A DNA stretch of 64,000 nucleotides from Lapidilactobacillus wuchangensis (GTDB lineage: Bacteria > Bacillota > Bacilli > Lactobacillales > Lactobacillaceae): NCBI RefSeq assembly GCF_003946645.1, contig NZ_RHOU01000011.1, positions 16,014 through 80,013 on the forward strand, in the 5' to 3' direction. The notes under the pieces are model-generated. The model was not told where the DNA came from and ran no database searches. It saw nothing but the letters and a program-made list of their open reading frames with translations. Position numbers and translations under genes: made by a program. Every line of letters starts with the position of its first letter. Position 1 is the first letter of the stretch. This document shows positions 30,262 through 38,982 of the stretch, piece after piece.

Positions 30262-30507
30262 ATGAAAAACGGTATTCATCCAGATTATCACAAAGTAGTT
30301 TTCATGGACTCAGCAACAGGCTTCAAGTTTGTTTCTGGTTCAACTAAAAACTCTAAAGAAACAATCGAATTTGAAGGCGAGACTTTGCCATTAGTTCGTG
30401 TTGAAATTTCTTCTGATTCACATCCATTCTACACTGGTAAGCAAAAGTTTACTCAGGCCGATGGTCGTGTCGATCGTTTCAACAAGAAGTATGGTTTGAA
30501 CAAGTAA
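30262..30507 (+). CDS. rpmE2: 50S ribosomal protein L31 type B
   Basis: 81-aa L31 of the zinc-free B type: it begins [14 protein letters not shown] and lacks the CxxC pairs of the zinc form. The conserved [14 protein letters not shown] and [13 protein letters not shown] are present. Such B-type L31 can be favoured when zinc is scarce, but here the gene shows no obvious Zur box, and in lactobacilli it is commonly the only L31. Ribosome site AAAAGGAG; strong terminator downstream. Confidence 0.95.
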   Translation: MKNGIHPDYHKVVFMDSATGFKFVSGSTKNSKETIEFEGETLPLVRVEISSDSHPFYTGKQKFTQADGRVDRFNKKYGLNK

Positions 30508-30526
30508 GCCAAACTTTCATTTGTTT

Positions 30527-30568
30527 AAAACTAGGTTCTTGGTATTTTACCGAGAGCCTAGTTTTTTT
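30527..30568 (+). terminator. Terminator of rpmE2
   Basis: AAACTAGG...CCTAGTTT with GGTA/TACC inner pairing (about 17 bp with a mismatch), followed by TTTTTTT. Confidence 0.9.
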
Positions 30569-30810
30569 ATTGGGCTTTTTTAATGACGATTTAAGCAAAA
30601 TATGCTGTAGTTACTTGAAAAAAAACTTAATTTAGAGTATTTTTATAGTTTCAAGACTGTCATTTCTAAATCAATTATTGCGAGGTGAATTTACTGCGTG
30701 ATCATTGTGAGCCACTTGGCAGTGACTATTACTTGATGATCACAGGTTTTAAGTATTGCAACGATGATATTAAAAACATCAGGCTAAGCTTGCTGTGAAC
30801 TTCCTGGTTG
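30569..30810. other. Gene-free stretch before palindromes P3 and P4
   Basis: AT-rich with no credible frame. The only structure I see is an inverted repeat GTGATCAT/ATGATCAC at 30698-30743, with weaker internal pairing. Confidence 0.4.
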
Positions 30811-30929
30811 AAATGTGTTCGGGGCTGCAGCTGGCTATGCCTAACTTAATTATTTCAATGATCGGTTACACCGCTCATCAAAATAATTGAAGTTATGCTA
30901 CGCCAGCTACCCGCAGAACCTCACACTCT
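30811..30929 (+). repeat. Palindrome P3 of the GTGTTCGG family
   Basis: GGGGCTGC versus GCAG(AA)CC and CTGGC/GCCAG at the base, AATTATTTC/CAAAATAATT in the middle, CGGT/ACCG at the tip. It ends CCTCACACTC. The base stem differs from P2 on both strands (CTGGC/GCCAG instead of ACTGC/GCAGT). Confidence 0.78.
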
Positions 30930-30933
30930 GCTA

Positions 30934-31054
30934 AAACGTGTTCGGGGTGCCAGACTGCTATGCCTAATTTGATTATTTGCTCGATCTTGTTACACCAGCT
31001 CAATCAAATAATCGAAATTACGCTACGCAGTCTACCCGGCACCCCTCACACTCT
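30934..31054 (+). repeat. Palindrome P4 of the GTGTTCGG family, tandem with P3
   Basis: GGGGTGCC/GGCACCCC and ACTGC/GCAGT, then GATTATTTG/CAAATAATC; the G-C change at the end of that stem is compensated relative to P2. It follows P3 in the same orientation after 4 nt and ends just before the ddl promoter. Confidence 0.8.
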
Positions 31055-31059
31055 GCCTA

Positions 31060-31088
31060 TTGGCTATTGTTGGCTAAAAGGGTAAAAT
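31060..31088 (+). promoter_or_regulatory. Promoter of ddl
   Basis: TTGGCT (31060-31065), 17-nt spacer, TAAAAT (31083-31088). Its -35 begins 5 nt after palindrome P4 ends. Confidence 0.55.
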
Positions 31089-31159
31089 AGAGCTAATGTC
31101 AGGATTTGGACAGTTTGCTGTGCCTATGTTTAGGATGATTTTTAGGAGGTCAACAATTT

Positions 31160-32254
31160 ATGAAACTTTACCTCATGTATGGTGGACGTACAGTTGAACA
31201 TGATGTCACTGTGATGAGTACTCGTTCTGCTTTAGGGGCGATTGATTATCAGAAGTATCAAGTCATTCCAGTTTATATTACGCATCAAGCAGAATTTATT
31301 AAGGGCGCGCCATTAACTGCGCCAGTTGCTGATGAAATTAACTTGAAACTTGAAGTTGCTGATCATGCTGAATGGCAAGCAGCACCAGCCTTATCTTTAG
31401 GCACAAAATTTGATTTTGATGAAATTACTAATGAGAATGATGCCGTTGTTTTCCCAATGATTCATGGTACTTTCGGAGAAGATGGCACGATTCAAGGTTT
31501 GCTTGAAGTGTTGAATGTACCATATGTTGGTTCAGAAATTCGGGCTTCAGCTGTGGCTATGGACAAAATTATGTCCAAAATTATTTTCGATGAATTTGGG
31601 ATTCCGCAAGTGCCATATGTCCCAGTTTTGGCTAACCACTTTGAAAAGGCCGCTGATAAACAAGCAATTGTTGATCAAGTAGCTGAAAAGCTTGGTTTTC
31701 CTGTTTACGTTAAGCCAGCAAATGCCGGTTCAAGTATTGGCGTTAGCAAGTGTTTAAATAAGGCCGAGTTAACTGCTGATATTGAGGCCGCTTTTAAGTA
31801 TGATGATCGGGTTATCGTGGAATTTGCCGTGCATAAGGCTCGAGAATTGGCTGTTGGTATTTTAGGTAATAATCATCCTAAAGCATCGATTGCTGGTGAA
31901 ATTGGTAAGAAACAAGATTTCTACGATTATGAATCTAAATTTGTTGATGGTTCAACTAAATTAATTATTCCGGCTGCTATTAACGGCGTACAATTAGCTG
32001 CTGTTCAAAAATATGCGGTCACGGCTTTTAATGCCGTTGGTGGTGCTGGTTTAACGCGGGCTGATTTCTTCTTGGCTGAAGATGGTCAAGTTTATATGAA
32101 CGAAATTCAAACAATGCCTGGTTTTACTGAATTTTCGATGTATCCTTATTTGTGGCAAGCTAGTGGTGTTAGCTATCCAGAATTAATTGATCAGTTAATT
32201 CAATTAGGCTTAGAACGTTATCAAGTCAAACATCAGATTGCTGCGAATTTGTAA
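31160..32254 (+). CDS. ddl: D-alanine-D-alanine ligase family enzyme, F-type (predicted D-Ala-D-lactate ligase)
   Basis: 364-aa ATP-grasp ligase making the terminal dipeptide/depsipeptide of the cell-wall precursor. Seen: LMYGGRTVEHDVTVMS (5-20), FPMIHGTFGEDGTIQG (98-113), VKPANAGSSIGV (184-195), FYDYESKFVDGST (254-266), and MNEIQTMPGFTEFSMYP near the C terminus. The decisive residue is Phe261 in ESKF. Vancomycin-susceptible species have Tyr here, while Leuconostoc and resistant lactobacilli have Phe (Phe261 in the Leuconostoc enzyme) and make D-Ala-D-Lac. AGGAGGT ribosome site; followed by murF in the same direction. Confidence 0.93.
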   Translation: MKLYLMYGGRTVEHDVTVMSTRSALGAIDYQKYQVIPVYITHQAEFIKGAPLTAPVADEINLKLEVADHAEWQAAPALSLGTKFDFDEITNENDAVVFPMIHGTFGEDGTIQGLLEVLNVPYVGSEIRASAVAMDKIMSKIIFDEFGIPQVPYVPVLANHFEKAADKQAIVDQVAEKLGFPVYVKPANAGSSIGVSKCLNKAELTADIEAAFKYDDRVIVEFAVHKARELAVGILGNNHPKASIAGEIGKKQDFYDYESKFVDGSTKLIIPAAINGVQLAAVQKYAVTAFNAVGGAGLTRADFFLAEDGQVYMNEIQTMPGFTEFSMYPYLWQASGVSYPELIDQLIQLGLERYQVKHQIAANL

Positions 32255-32311
32255 TATTTAGTTATCGCTGATTTGAAATATGGGTATTTAATTGTGAGGT
32301 TCCTAGTTTAA

Positions 32312-33685
32312 ATGAAAATGACATTATCTGAAATTGCGCAGGCAATTGGTGCAGTAATTCCAGAACAACAAGCAACACAATATCAAGAGACAGTCGTGAC
32401 AAGCATTGCCATTGATAGTCGCAAGGCCCAGGCCAATAGTTTATTTGCGCCGCTGAAGGACCAACGCGACGGCCATGACTTTGTCGAGAATGCGAAAGCT
32501 GCTGGGGCAGTAGCCACTTTTTGGCAAACAGGTCATCCTAATCAACCAAGTGATATTATTGTGATTGAAGTTGACGATGTGTTGACGGCAATGCAATGTT
32601 TGGCGAAATATTACTTAATGAAGGTCAATCCTAAAGTCGTGGCAATTACTGGTAGCAATGGTAAAACCACGACTAAGGATATGACGGCGGCCATTTTAGC
32701 CACCCAACACAATGTGACCAAAACAATCGCGAATTTCAACAATGAGATTGGCGTGCCACTAACGATTCTAGCCATGGAAACCAATACTGAAGTTTTAGTC
32801 GTGGAAATGGGTATGGACCGTCCTGGTCAATTAACTTTCTTAAGTAATCTAGTTGAGCCTGACGTGGCCGTGATTACCATGATTGGCGAAGCCCATATTG
32901 AATTCTTTGGGACCCGCGATAAAATTGCCGATGCGAAAATGGAAATTACGAGCGGATTAAAAGAAGATGGGCTGCTGATTATTAATGGTGATGAACCATT
33001 GTTAACTTCGCGGGCGGCTGACTTTGGACCCCGGACTTTCGGGTTAGCCCACAGTAACTACCTTTATCCAGAAAAGGTTGAATTAACCAAGGATCATAGC
33101 GAGTTTCAGGTGAATCGTTGGCCAGATGTGACTTTTACGGTGCCGATGTTAGGCGAGTTCAATGTGATGAATGCCATGGCTGCTTTATTGGTCGGTCGGC
33201 ATTATCATGTCCATCCAGAGAAAATGGCCCAAGCCTTGGCTCATTTTCAACCAACCGAAAATCGCACTCAATGGCTTAAAGGCGATGCCGGCGAAATGAT
33301 TCTCAGTGATGTCTACAATGCTAATCCAACCGCTACTAAAGAAGTGTTACGCAGTTTCGTTAAGGTACCCACTGACGGCCGGCATATCATCGTCTTAGGT
33401 GATATGTTGGAATTAGGTGAGCGCGCACCTGAATTGCATGCTGATTTAGCAAGTGAGATCAATCCCCAACAAATTCAAGAAGTTTATTTGTACGGTGATT
33501 TGATTGCCTCATTGCAGGAACGCTTGGCGAAAGTTTATCCCGCTGCCCAATTACACTACTATCCGCAAGGGCAGCAACCTGAATTAATTGCTGCGTTGAA
33601 AGATAATGTTCATTTTGGCGATACTGTTTTACTGAAAGCTAGTAATGGCATGAAGTTAAATCAAGTATTAGCTGCTTTGCAATAG
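32312..33685 (+). CDS. murF: UDP-MurNAc-tripeptide-D-Ala-D-Ala (D-Lac) ligase
   Basis: 457-aa Mur ligase that attaches the Ddl product to the UDP-MurNAc tripeptide. P-loop GSNGKTTTKD (114-123), central NFNNEIGVPLTIL near 142, EMGMDRPGQL near 164, and DVYNANPTATKEVL near 332. In F-type Ddl organisms MurF must accept the depsipeptide; no residue I can name distinguishes this. It lies 57 nt after ddl, so ddl-murF is likely one transcript, ended by the T hairpin of E8. Confidence 0.95.
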   Translation: MKMTLSEIAQAIGAVIPEQQATQYQETVVTSIAIDSRKAQANSLFAPLKDQRDGHDFVENAKAAGAVATFWQTGHPNQPSDIIVIEVDDVLTAMQCLAKYYLMKVNPKVVAITGSNGKTTTKDMTAAILATQHNVTKTIANFNNEIGVPLTILAMETNTEVLVVEMGMDRPGQLTFLSNLVEPDVAVITMIGEAHIEFFGTRDKIADAKMEITSGLKEDGLLIINGDEPLLTSRAADFGPRTFGLAHSNYLYPEKVELTKDHSEFQVNRWPDVTFTVPMLGEFNVMNAMAALLVGRHYHVHPEKMAQALAHFQPTENRTQWLKGDAGEMILSDVYNANPTATKEVLRSFVKVPTDGRHIIVLGDMLELGERAPELHADLASEINPQQIQEVYLYGDLIASLQERLAKVYPAAQLHYYPQGQQPELIAALKDNVHFGDTVLLKASNGMKLNQVLAALQ

Positions 33686-33733
33686 TTCGATTTTAAAACG
33701 GTGCTAACGGTGCAAAGTCTTCCTCAATTTGAA

Positions 33734-34418
33734 AGGTGGTTGCTGGGCGATTGAATGGGCGTGGAACGCTGTGGCCGTCGATTTGAAACGGAACTAGTTT
33801 CGGGCAGAACGGCGGACAACTCCGTTGCGGCCGGCGGGTTGTGGAACGTTGCCGGCGTTGATTTGAGCTTATTGCTATGCAACAATCTCAAATACAAGCC
33901 TTCTTCTAACCGCTAAAGCGGCAAGAAGAATTTGACGACTGACAACCCGGCGGCCTCCACTGCGTTTTGAGCTAGGCAAGTCCACTTTAGATTTGCTTGA
34001 TATCAAGGCAATACAAGTGGGCATAGAAGGCAGCCAGCTGATGAAACTAGCAGAACTGATCACCACTAATGAAAAATCAGATTGAAGTAAACTAATAAGT
34101 CTGTTTGACAATCTTTCTGGAATTAAGGCCAGAAACTGTCAAATAGGCTTTTTGAATACTACTGTTTAATTGCGATAACAATTTGAGTTTAGTTGATTAG
34201 TCCTGCTGGAATTGCCTAAAGATCTAATCAAATTGAAGTACATTACATTAACTCCAGACGGAATGGAGGGCGTGGTTGTCAGCCGCCAAATTTGTCTTAT
34301 TGCTTTAGCAATTAGACAAAGGCTCGTATTTGAAACAATTTGGTCTTTAATTGGTTCAAATCGATGCCGGCCGCGTTCCACAACCAGCAAGCCCGCAATG
34401 AAGTCAGACTCAATTCCG
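33734..34418. repeat. Composite intergenic element E8 (beta arm, T hairpin, inverted alpha arm)
   Basis: Outer left strand GGTGGTTGCTGGGCGATT at 33735; its right partner is truncated (near 34030). Beta core at 33814-33973: GGGTTGT/ACAACCC, ATTTGAG/CTCAAAT, TTCTTCT/AGAAGAA. T hairpin at 34097-34154. Inverted alpha arm at 34250-34418: TGGTTGT/ACAACCA, TTTGAA/TTCAAA with inner CAATT/AATTG, hairpin B TTTGTCT/AGACAAA. Confidence 0.87.
34097..34154 (+). terminator. T hairpin of E8, likely terminator of ddl-murF
   Basis: AAGTCTGTTTGACA versus TGTCAAATAGGCTT, inner TTTCTGG/CCAGAAA, then TTTTT. Confidence 0.7.
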
Positions 34419-34597
34419 TCTCAACACCATCACCGGGTTTTGGACGTAAGCAGTTGAGTTAGCGACCAGTTCGGGGACCGTCTAAAATGAAAATGATTAT
34501 TTGAAATAAACCGCCTTAATAAAAAAATAATCCATTTTCGAAAATTTGATGCGACAATCTTGCGTACGTTTTCAGAAAATGCATTGAAGTATTTTAC

Positions 34598-34626
34598 TTG
34601 TGGTTTTCACGGTAAAATGTTAGTAT
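34598..34626 (+). promoter_or_regulatory. Promoter of cshA with a 120-nt leader
   Basis: TTGTGG (34598-34603), 17-nt spacer, TAGTAT (34621-34626). The leader begins with AACGCT/AGCGTT (34632-34651) and contains a run of seven T at about 34729-34735. Confidence 0.6.
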
Positions 34627-34754
34627 ATTAAGAACGCTCTATAAGTAGCGTTGAAGAAAAAAGTGATTGCAAACAGATATGTAAGTAGATTCATTTGTTG
34701 AGAAATTGTCTGCTGTGTTGTGATTGTTTTTTTCAATACAGAGGAGGACCTTTC

Positions 34755-36344
34755 TTGAAATTTTCAGAATTAAATCTTGAACCCGCATTACTCAAAAGTG
34801 TTGAGCGTGCTGGTTTTGACGAAGCAACACCAATCCAAGCCCAAACTATTCCATTAGTTTTGGCTGGCGATGATGTCTTAGGCCAAGCTCAAACAGGTAC
34901 TGGTAAAACCGCCGCTTTTGGTTTACCAATTGCCCAAAAAGTTGACTTAGACGAACCAGATATCCAAGCATTAGTTATTTCACCAACTCGTGAATTAGCA
35001 ATGCAAACCCAAGAAGAAATTCAACGGTTGGGTGGTATCAAGCGGATCAAAGCACAAGTTGTTTATGGTGGCTCAGATATTGGCCGTCAGATCCGTAATT
35101 TAAAGAACCATCCCCAAGTGTTGGTTGGGACACCAGGTCGTTTATTAGACCATATTAACCGCCGTACTGTTAAACTTGATCACATTAAAACTGTTGTGCT
35201 TGATGAAGCCGACGAAATGTTAGACATGGGTTTTGTCGAAGATATTGAAAGTATCTTGACTCACGTGCCTAACGAACATCAAACGTTATTGTTCTCAGCA
35301 ACAATGCCTAAGCAAATTATGAGTATTGCTGAACGGTTCATGAAGGACCCACAAATTGTTAAAATCAAGTCAAAAGAATTAACTGCTGATTTGATTGATC
35401 AATTTTATGTTCGGGCTAAGGAATTTGAACGTTTCGATATTATGACTCGTTTGTTCGATGTTCAAAATCCTAAATTAGCTTTGATCTTCGGTCGGACCAA
35501 ACGTCGTGTTGACGAATTAACTAAGGGCTTGCAAGCTCGTGGTTATAACGCTGAAGGTATTCATGGTGATTTAACTCAGCAAAAACGGATGAGCGTCTTA
35601 CGTCAATTTAAGAATGGCGAATTACAATTCTTAGTGGCGACTGATGTTGCGGCTCGTGGCCTTGATATTAGTGGTGTGACTCATGTTTATAACTACGATA
35701 TTCCTCAAGATCCTGACAGCTATGTTCATCGAATCGGTCGGACGGGCCGTGCCGGTGCTACCGGTGTCGCGGTAACCTTTATCGCTCCTAATGAAACGAG
35801 TTACTTACGTGGGATTGAAGACTTAACTCGGGTGCGCATCACACCGTTGAAGCCACCTACGGCTAAAGAAGCGCTTCATGGTCAAGTTCAAGCAGCTTTG
35901 AAAGAAGTTGCTAACATTGCTGAAAATCAGGACTTAGCACGTTTTGAAGGCGCTGCTAGTGATTTACTTGAGAAGTATTCACCAGAAGAATTGGCAGCAA
36001 TTCTGTTACGTTCAATGGTAACTGACCCAAGTTCTGTTCCCGTTCATATTGCCCCAGAACGACCATTACCAAGTCGCAAGACTTCACGTAATAGTCGTGG
36101 TGGTAATGGCCACGGCGGTCATCGTAATGGCGGTGGCTATCGTGGTAACCGTGGCGGCAATGGTCGCGGCGATCATCGTGAAGGTGGTTATCGTCATGAT
36201 CGCGATCGTGACCACGGTCGTCGTGATGGTGGTAACAGTGGCCGTAGTAGTCGCAGCAATAGTCGTGGTAACAACAACCATGGCAATCGCGGCCATGAAG
36301 GTTCTGGCAAGCGTCAATTTACGATTCGTAAGAATAACGACTAA
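34755..36344 (+). CDS. cshA: DEAD-box RNA helicase CshA
   Basis: 529-aa cold-shock/degradosome RNA helicase. Q motif near 26, Walker A AQTGTGKT (45-52), [17 protein letters not shown] near 150, SATM near 180, and C-terminal RecA motifs including [10 protein letters not shown] near 330. After about residue 435 the tail is Arg/Gly/His/Asn-rich (RGG-like), which binds RNA non-specifically. Start is TTG 34755 directly behind GAGGAGG; the upstream in-frame extension from 34695 has no ribosome site. Own promoter, long leader and own terminator. Confidence 0.95.
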   Translation: MKFSELNLEPALLKSVERAGFDEATPIQAQTIPLVLAGDDVLGQAQTGTGKTAAFGLPIAQKVDLDEPDIQALVISPTRELAMQTQEEIQRLGGIKRIKAQVVYGGSDIGRQIRNLKNHPQVLVGTPGRLLDHINRRTVKLDHIKTVVLDEADEMLDMGFVEDIESILTHVPNEHQTLLFSATMPKQIMSIAERFMKDPQIVKIKSKELTADLIDQFYVRAKEFERFDIMTRLFDVQNPKLALIFGRTKRRVDELTKGLQARGYNAEGIHGDLTQQKRMSVLRQFKNGELQFLVATDVAARGLDISGVTHVYNYDIPQDPDSYVHRIGRTGRAGATGVAVTFIAPNETSYLRGIEDLTRVRITPLKPPTAKEALHGQVQAALKEVANIAENQDLARFEGAASDLLEKYSPEELAAILLRSMVTDPSSVPVHIAPERPLPSRKTSRNSRGGNGHGGHRNGGGYRGNRGGNGRGDHREGGYRHDRDRDHGRRDGGNSGRSSRSNSRGNNNHGNRGHEGSGKRQFTIRKNND

Positions 36345-36387
36345 TCGCAACTGAACGATTTGCTTGTTTAAAATTAAAAGTAAGATT

Positions 36388-36438
36388 TAGAAGTTTAACT
36401 GACTTGGTGATTACTAAGCTGGTTGAACTTCTTTTTTT
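36388..36438 (+). terminator. Terminator of cshA
   Basis: AGAAGTT/AACTTCT base with a branched interior (CTTGGT/ACTAAG), followed by TTTTTTT. Confidence 0.85.
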
Positions 36439-36509
36439 GTGGTCATTCGTCATCGAGTTATCTTTTTTGGGGATATAGGCAAAAGCTATTCTGTAAAATA
36501 AGCTAAAAA

Positions 36510-37140
36510 CAGAATGGCGTTTGACTCTGTTCCGGGCTGCTTGGCGTGGAACGCGGCCGGCGTTGATTTGAGCTTATTGCCTTGCAACAATCTCAAATAC
36601 AAGCCTTGTTCTAAGTGGCCCAGCCACTAAGAACAATTTGGCGGCTGACGCCAAGATCCCTCCACGCCGTCTGGAGTTGAGTTGGTTCACTTCATTGTTG
36701 TTAGTGATTAAGGCCACCTATTTTAGAGTTGCTCAACTTTGTCAGAATGATGTTAAGTTTGAACAGAAAACCAAAATAGTTTGATTGAATGTCTCAATCC
36801 TTGAAGTACATTGAATTCTTCAGCCTCAGAAAACTTGTCAATCAAACCATTAATTCTCAGCAATCTGGTTTTCCAAACAGTGGTAATCAGGGCTGATAGT
36901 TTATTTCAGTGGTGGCTGGGCGATTGGCGTCAGATGTGAAATTATTGTTGGTGCTTTAGCACTTACAATAAGCCTCGAATTTGAGATTTTCGTAGAAAAG
37001 CTCAAATCGACGGCTACGTCGTTCCACGCCCGCTTAATCGCCCAGCCACCACCACGTCCTAATTGGGTAAGTATTGGCACTGTTTTGTCTCACAACGTTT
37101 TAATCGCTGGGTCCCTGCCCATGCTGACTAGGGAGCAATC
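36510..37140. repeat. Composite intergenic element E9 (alpha arm, degenerate T, short inverted arm)
   Basis: Alpha arm at 36510-36682: TTGGCGT/ACGCCAA, ATTTGAG/CTCAAAT, hairpin B TTGTTCT/AGAACAA with a GTGGCCCAGCCAC tip replacing the usual GCTAAAGC. Short inverted arm at 36908-37052: outer GTGGTGGCTGGGCGATT pairs directly with AATCGCCCAGCCACCAC, enclosing only hairpins B (ATTGT/ACAAT) and A (ATTTGAG/CTCAAAT). A trailing GCGCTGGG-type strand (TCGCTGGGTCCCTGCC) lies at 37107-37122. T remnant near 36800-36870. Confidence 0.84.
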
Positions 37141-37378
37141 TATAAATTTACTCGGGTCACAATTAATAATTTCATTGGTTTTTAAAACTTCAAATTCATA
37201 AATGAATTTTATTCACCTTTAAATAGCCTGTGTTTACTTAAATTAATGATAAGGCCATGCTATAATAAAAAACGACTTCAACGTTAAGCGTCCTCGATTG
37301 GTTCGCTTGGCGTAATTAGTCGCTCTTAGTCGCAGAAGAGTGTAAACTAAGAGTAAATCAGCGTAAGGGGAGTCAGTC
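37141..37378. other. Upstream region of acpS
   Basis: Carries the extended -10 at 37258-37266 and a weak CTTAGT/ACTAAG hairpin in the leader. Nothing else that I can support. Confidence 0.4.
37258..37266 (+). promoter_or_regulatory. Extended -10 promoter of acpS-alr
   Basis: TGCTATAAT, with a poor -35 (TTAAAT at 37238). Leader about 105 nt, ending in AAGGGGAG before the ATG. Confidence 0.5.
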
Positions 37379-37747
37379 ATGATTTATGGTGTGGGAATTG
37401 ATTTAACTGAAATCGCCCGAATTCGGCAGGCAGTGGCACATAATCCACGGTTTGTTGATAAGGTACTAACGCCGGCAGAAATTGCTGCCTATCAGCAATT
37501 AACTGGTCCGCGGCAATGGGAATTTTTAGCTGGTCGTTTCTCAGCCAAAGAATCTTATAGTAAGGCTTATGGGACTGGCTTAGGTCGCGTCGGCTTGTTA
37601 GACGTGACGGTTTTAAATGACGAGTTAGGTAAACCGGTGGTGACGGCGCATCCTTATCCGGGACGAGCGTTGGTGTCGATTTCCCACACTGCAACCTTAG
37701 TGATGACTGAAGTTATTTTAGAAGAAAAGGAAAAGGGTAGAGACTAA
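37379..37747 (+). CDS. acpS: Holo-[acyl-carrier-protein] synthase
   Basis: 122-aa phosphopantetheinyl transferase that activates acyl carrier protein for fatty acid synthesis. Metal/CoA ligands Asp8 (GVGIDLTEI) and Glu58 ([10 protein letters not shown]) are present, with the usual ISHT near the C terminus ([10 protein letters not shown]). AcpS works as a trimer. Its stop overlaps the alr start (TAATG). The acpS-alr-mazF order is a standard Bacilli arrangement. Confidence 0.95.
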   Translation: MIYGVGIDLTEIARIRQAVAHNPRFVDKVLTPAEIAAYQQLTGPRQWEFLAGRFSAKESYSKAYGTGLGRVGLLDVTVLNDELGKPVVTAHPYPGRALVSISHTATLVMTEVILEEKEKGRD

Positions 37748-38880
37748 TGCAAACATCATATTTACGACCAACTTATGTAGAAATTGATCAGGAAGCAATT
37801 TATCAAAATGTTCATCAGGAAAAAGAACGTTTGCCACAAGGGACAGATTTATTTGCGGTAGTTAAGGCTGACGCTTATGGTCACGGTTTGTTGCCAGTTG
37901 CCCGAGTTTGCCGCAAAGCTGGCGCTACCGGCTTCTGTGTCGCAACCCTTGATGAGGCTTTGGTATTGCGGGACGCTCAAATCGTGGAACCAATTTTAGT
38001 TCTGGGGATTACTAGCTTCCAAGAAGCCGCAATTGCTGCTAGTCAAAATATTTCGTTAACTGTTGCTGATGAACATTGGTTACAAGAAGCTGTTAAAGTA
38101 TTGGATCAAACCCCAAGCCTGCCACCATTGGCCGTTCATTTAGCCGTTGATTCTGGCATGGGCCGGATCGGTTTTACTGAGCCAGAAGCGTTACGAATGA
38201 CGGCCGAATATTTACAAACAAAGCAAGCAGAATTTGATTTTGAGGGTATCTTTACTCATTTTGCTACGGCTGATCAAGCTGATGAAACTTATTTCAAGAA
38301 GCAAGTCGCTAAGTTCAAAGCCATGGTTGCTATCCTGCCAGAACGGCCACATTATGTTCACGTTGCTAATTCAGCAACTAGCTTGTGGCATGCTGACCTG
38401 GTTTCGAATATGATTCGTTTCGGAGTAGCCATTTATGGCTTGAATCCTTCAGGAACAGCTTTGAAACAGCCTTATCCATTGAAACCAGCTTTGTCATTAT
38501 ACAGCGAGTTAGTTTATGTTAAACAAATTCATGCTGGCGACGGGGTCAGTTATGGCGCGACGTATATTGCTAAAAAAGATGAATGGATCGGCACCTTACC
38601 AATTGGTTATGCTGATGGCTGGTTACGCCGGATGAGTGGCATGACCGTGTTAATTAATGGTCAGCGTTGCCCAATTGTTGGTCGTGTTTGTATGGATCAA
38701 ATGATGGTCTTACTACCAAAAGAATTGCCAGTCGGCACTAAGGTAACACTGATTGGTAAAGATGGTGATGATGAAATTACCATGCAAGAAGTCGCAGATT
38801 ATGCCCACACGATTCATTATGAAATTGCTTGTGGTTTGAAGAATCGAATTCCACGACACTATCTACCATGTCACGCCTAA
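37747..38880 (+). CDS. alr: Alanine racemase
   Basis: 377-aa PLP enzyme interconverting L- and D-alanine for wall synthesis. The PLP lysine is Lys40 in VVKADAYGHG. The opposite-face Tyr is in the GDGVSYGATY region near 262, and LPIGYADGW follows near 280. It supplies D-Ala to Ddl and to teichoic acid D-alanylation. Translationally coupled to acpS by a TAATG overlap; a terminator follows before mazF. Confidence 0.96.
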   Translation: MQTSYLRPTYVEIDQEAIYQNVHQEKERLPQGTDLFAVVKADAYGHGLLPVARVCRKAGATGFCVATLDEALVLRDAQIVEPILVLGITSFQEAAIAASQNISLTVADEHWLQEAVKVLDQTPSLPPLAVHLAVDSGMGRIGFTEPEALRMTAEYLQTKQAEFDFEGIFTHFATADQADETYFKKQVAKFKAMVAILPERPHYVHVANSATSLWHADLVSNMIRFGVAIYGLNPSGTALKQPYPLKPALSLYSELVYVKQIHAGDGVSYGATYIAKKDEWIGTLPIGYADGWLRRMSGMTVLINGQRCPIVGRVCMDQMMVLLPKELPVGTKVTLIGKDGDDEITMQEVADYAHTIHYEIACGLKNRIPRHYLPCHA

Positions 38881-38905
38881 AATGTTATATAATTAATTTA
38901 ATGGT

Positions 38906-38940
38906 AAAAGCCGCCAGACAATTGTTTGGTGGCTTTTATT
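38906..38940 (+). terminator. Terminator between alr and mazF
   Basis: AAAAGCCGCCAGACA...TGTTTGGTGGCTTTT hairpin with T run. It separates mazF transcriptionally from alr, or attenuates it. Confidence 0.85.
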
Positions 38941-38948
38941 AATTTCTA

Positions 38949-38966
38949 AGTTGAGCTGACTCAACT
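38949..38966. promoter_or_regulatory. Perfect inverted repeat just upstream of the mazF ribosome site
   Basis: AGTTGAG-CTGA-CTCAACT, 5 nt before GGAGGTGAGG. It could be an operator or an RNA hairpin controlling toxin translation; position is the only evidence. Confidence 0.4.
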
Positions 38967-38982
38967 GATTGGAGGTGAGGCA

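Noticed and set aside
30811..31054. Tandem palindromes as a CRISPR array or riboswitch
   Set aside because: Only two units, each an internal palindrome with 4-nt spacing and no unique spacers; no known riboswitch core is recognisable, and the ddl promoter lies downstream of them.
36049..36354. Long alternative frames opposite or within the cshA RGG tail
   Set aside because: Shadows of a repetitive Gly/Arg-coding sequence; the main helicase frame explains the region.
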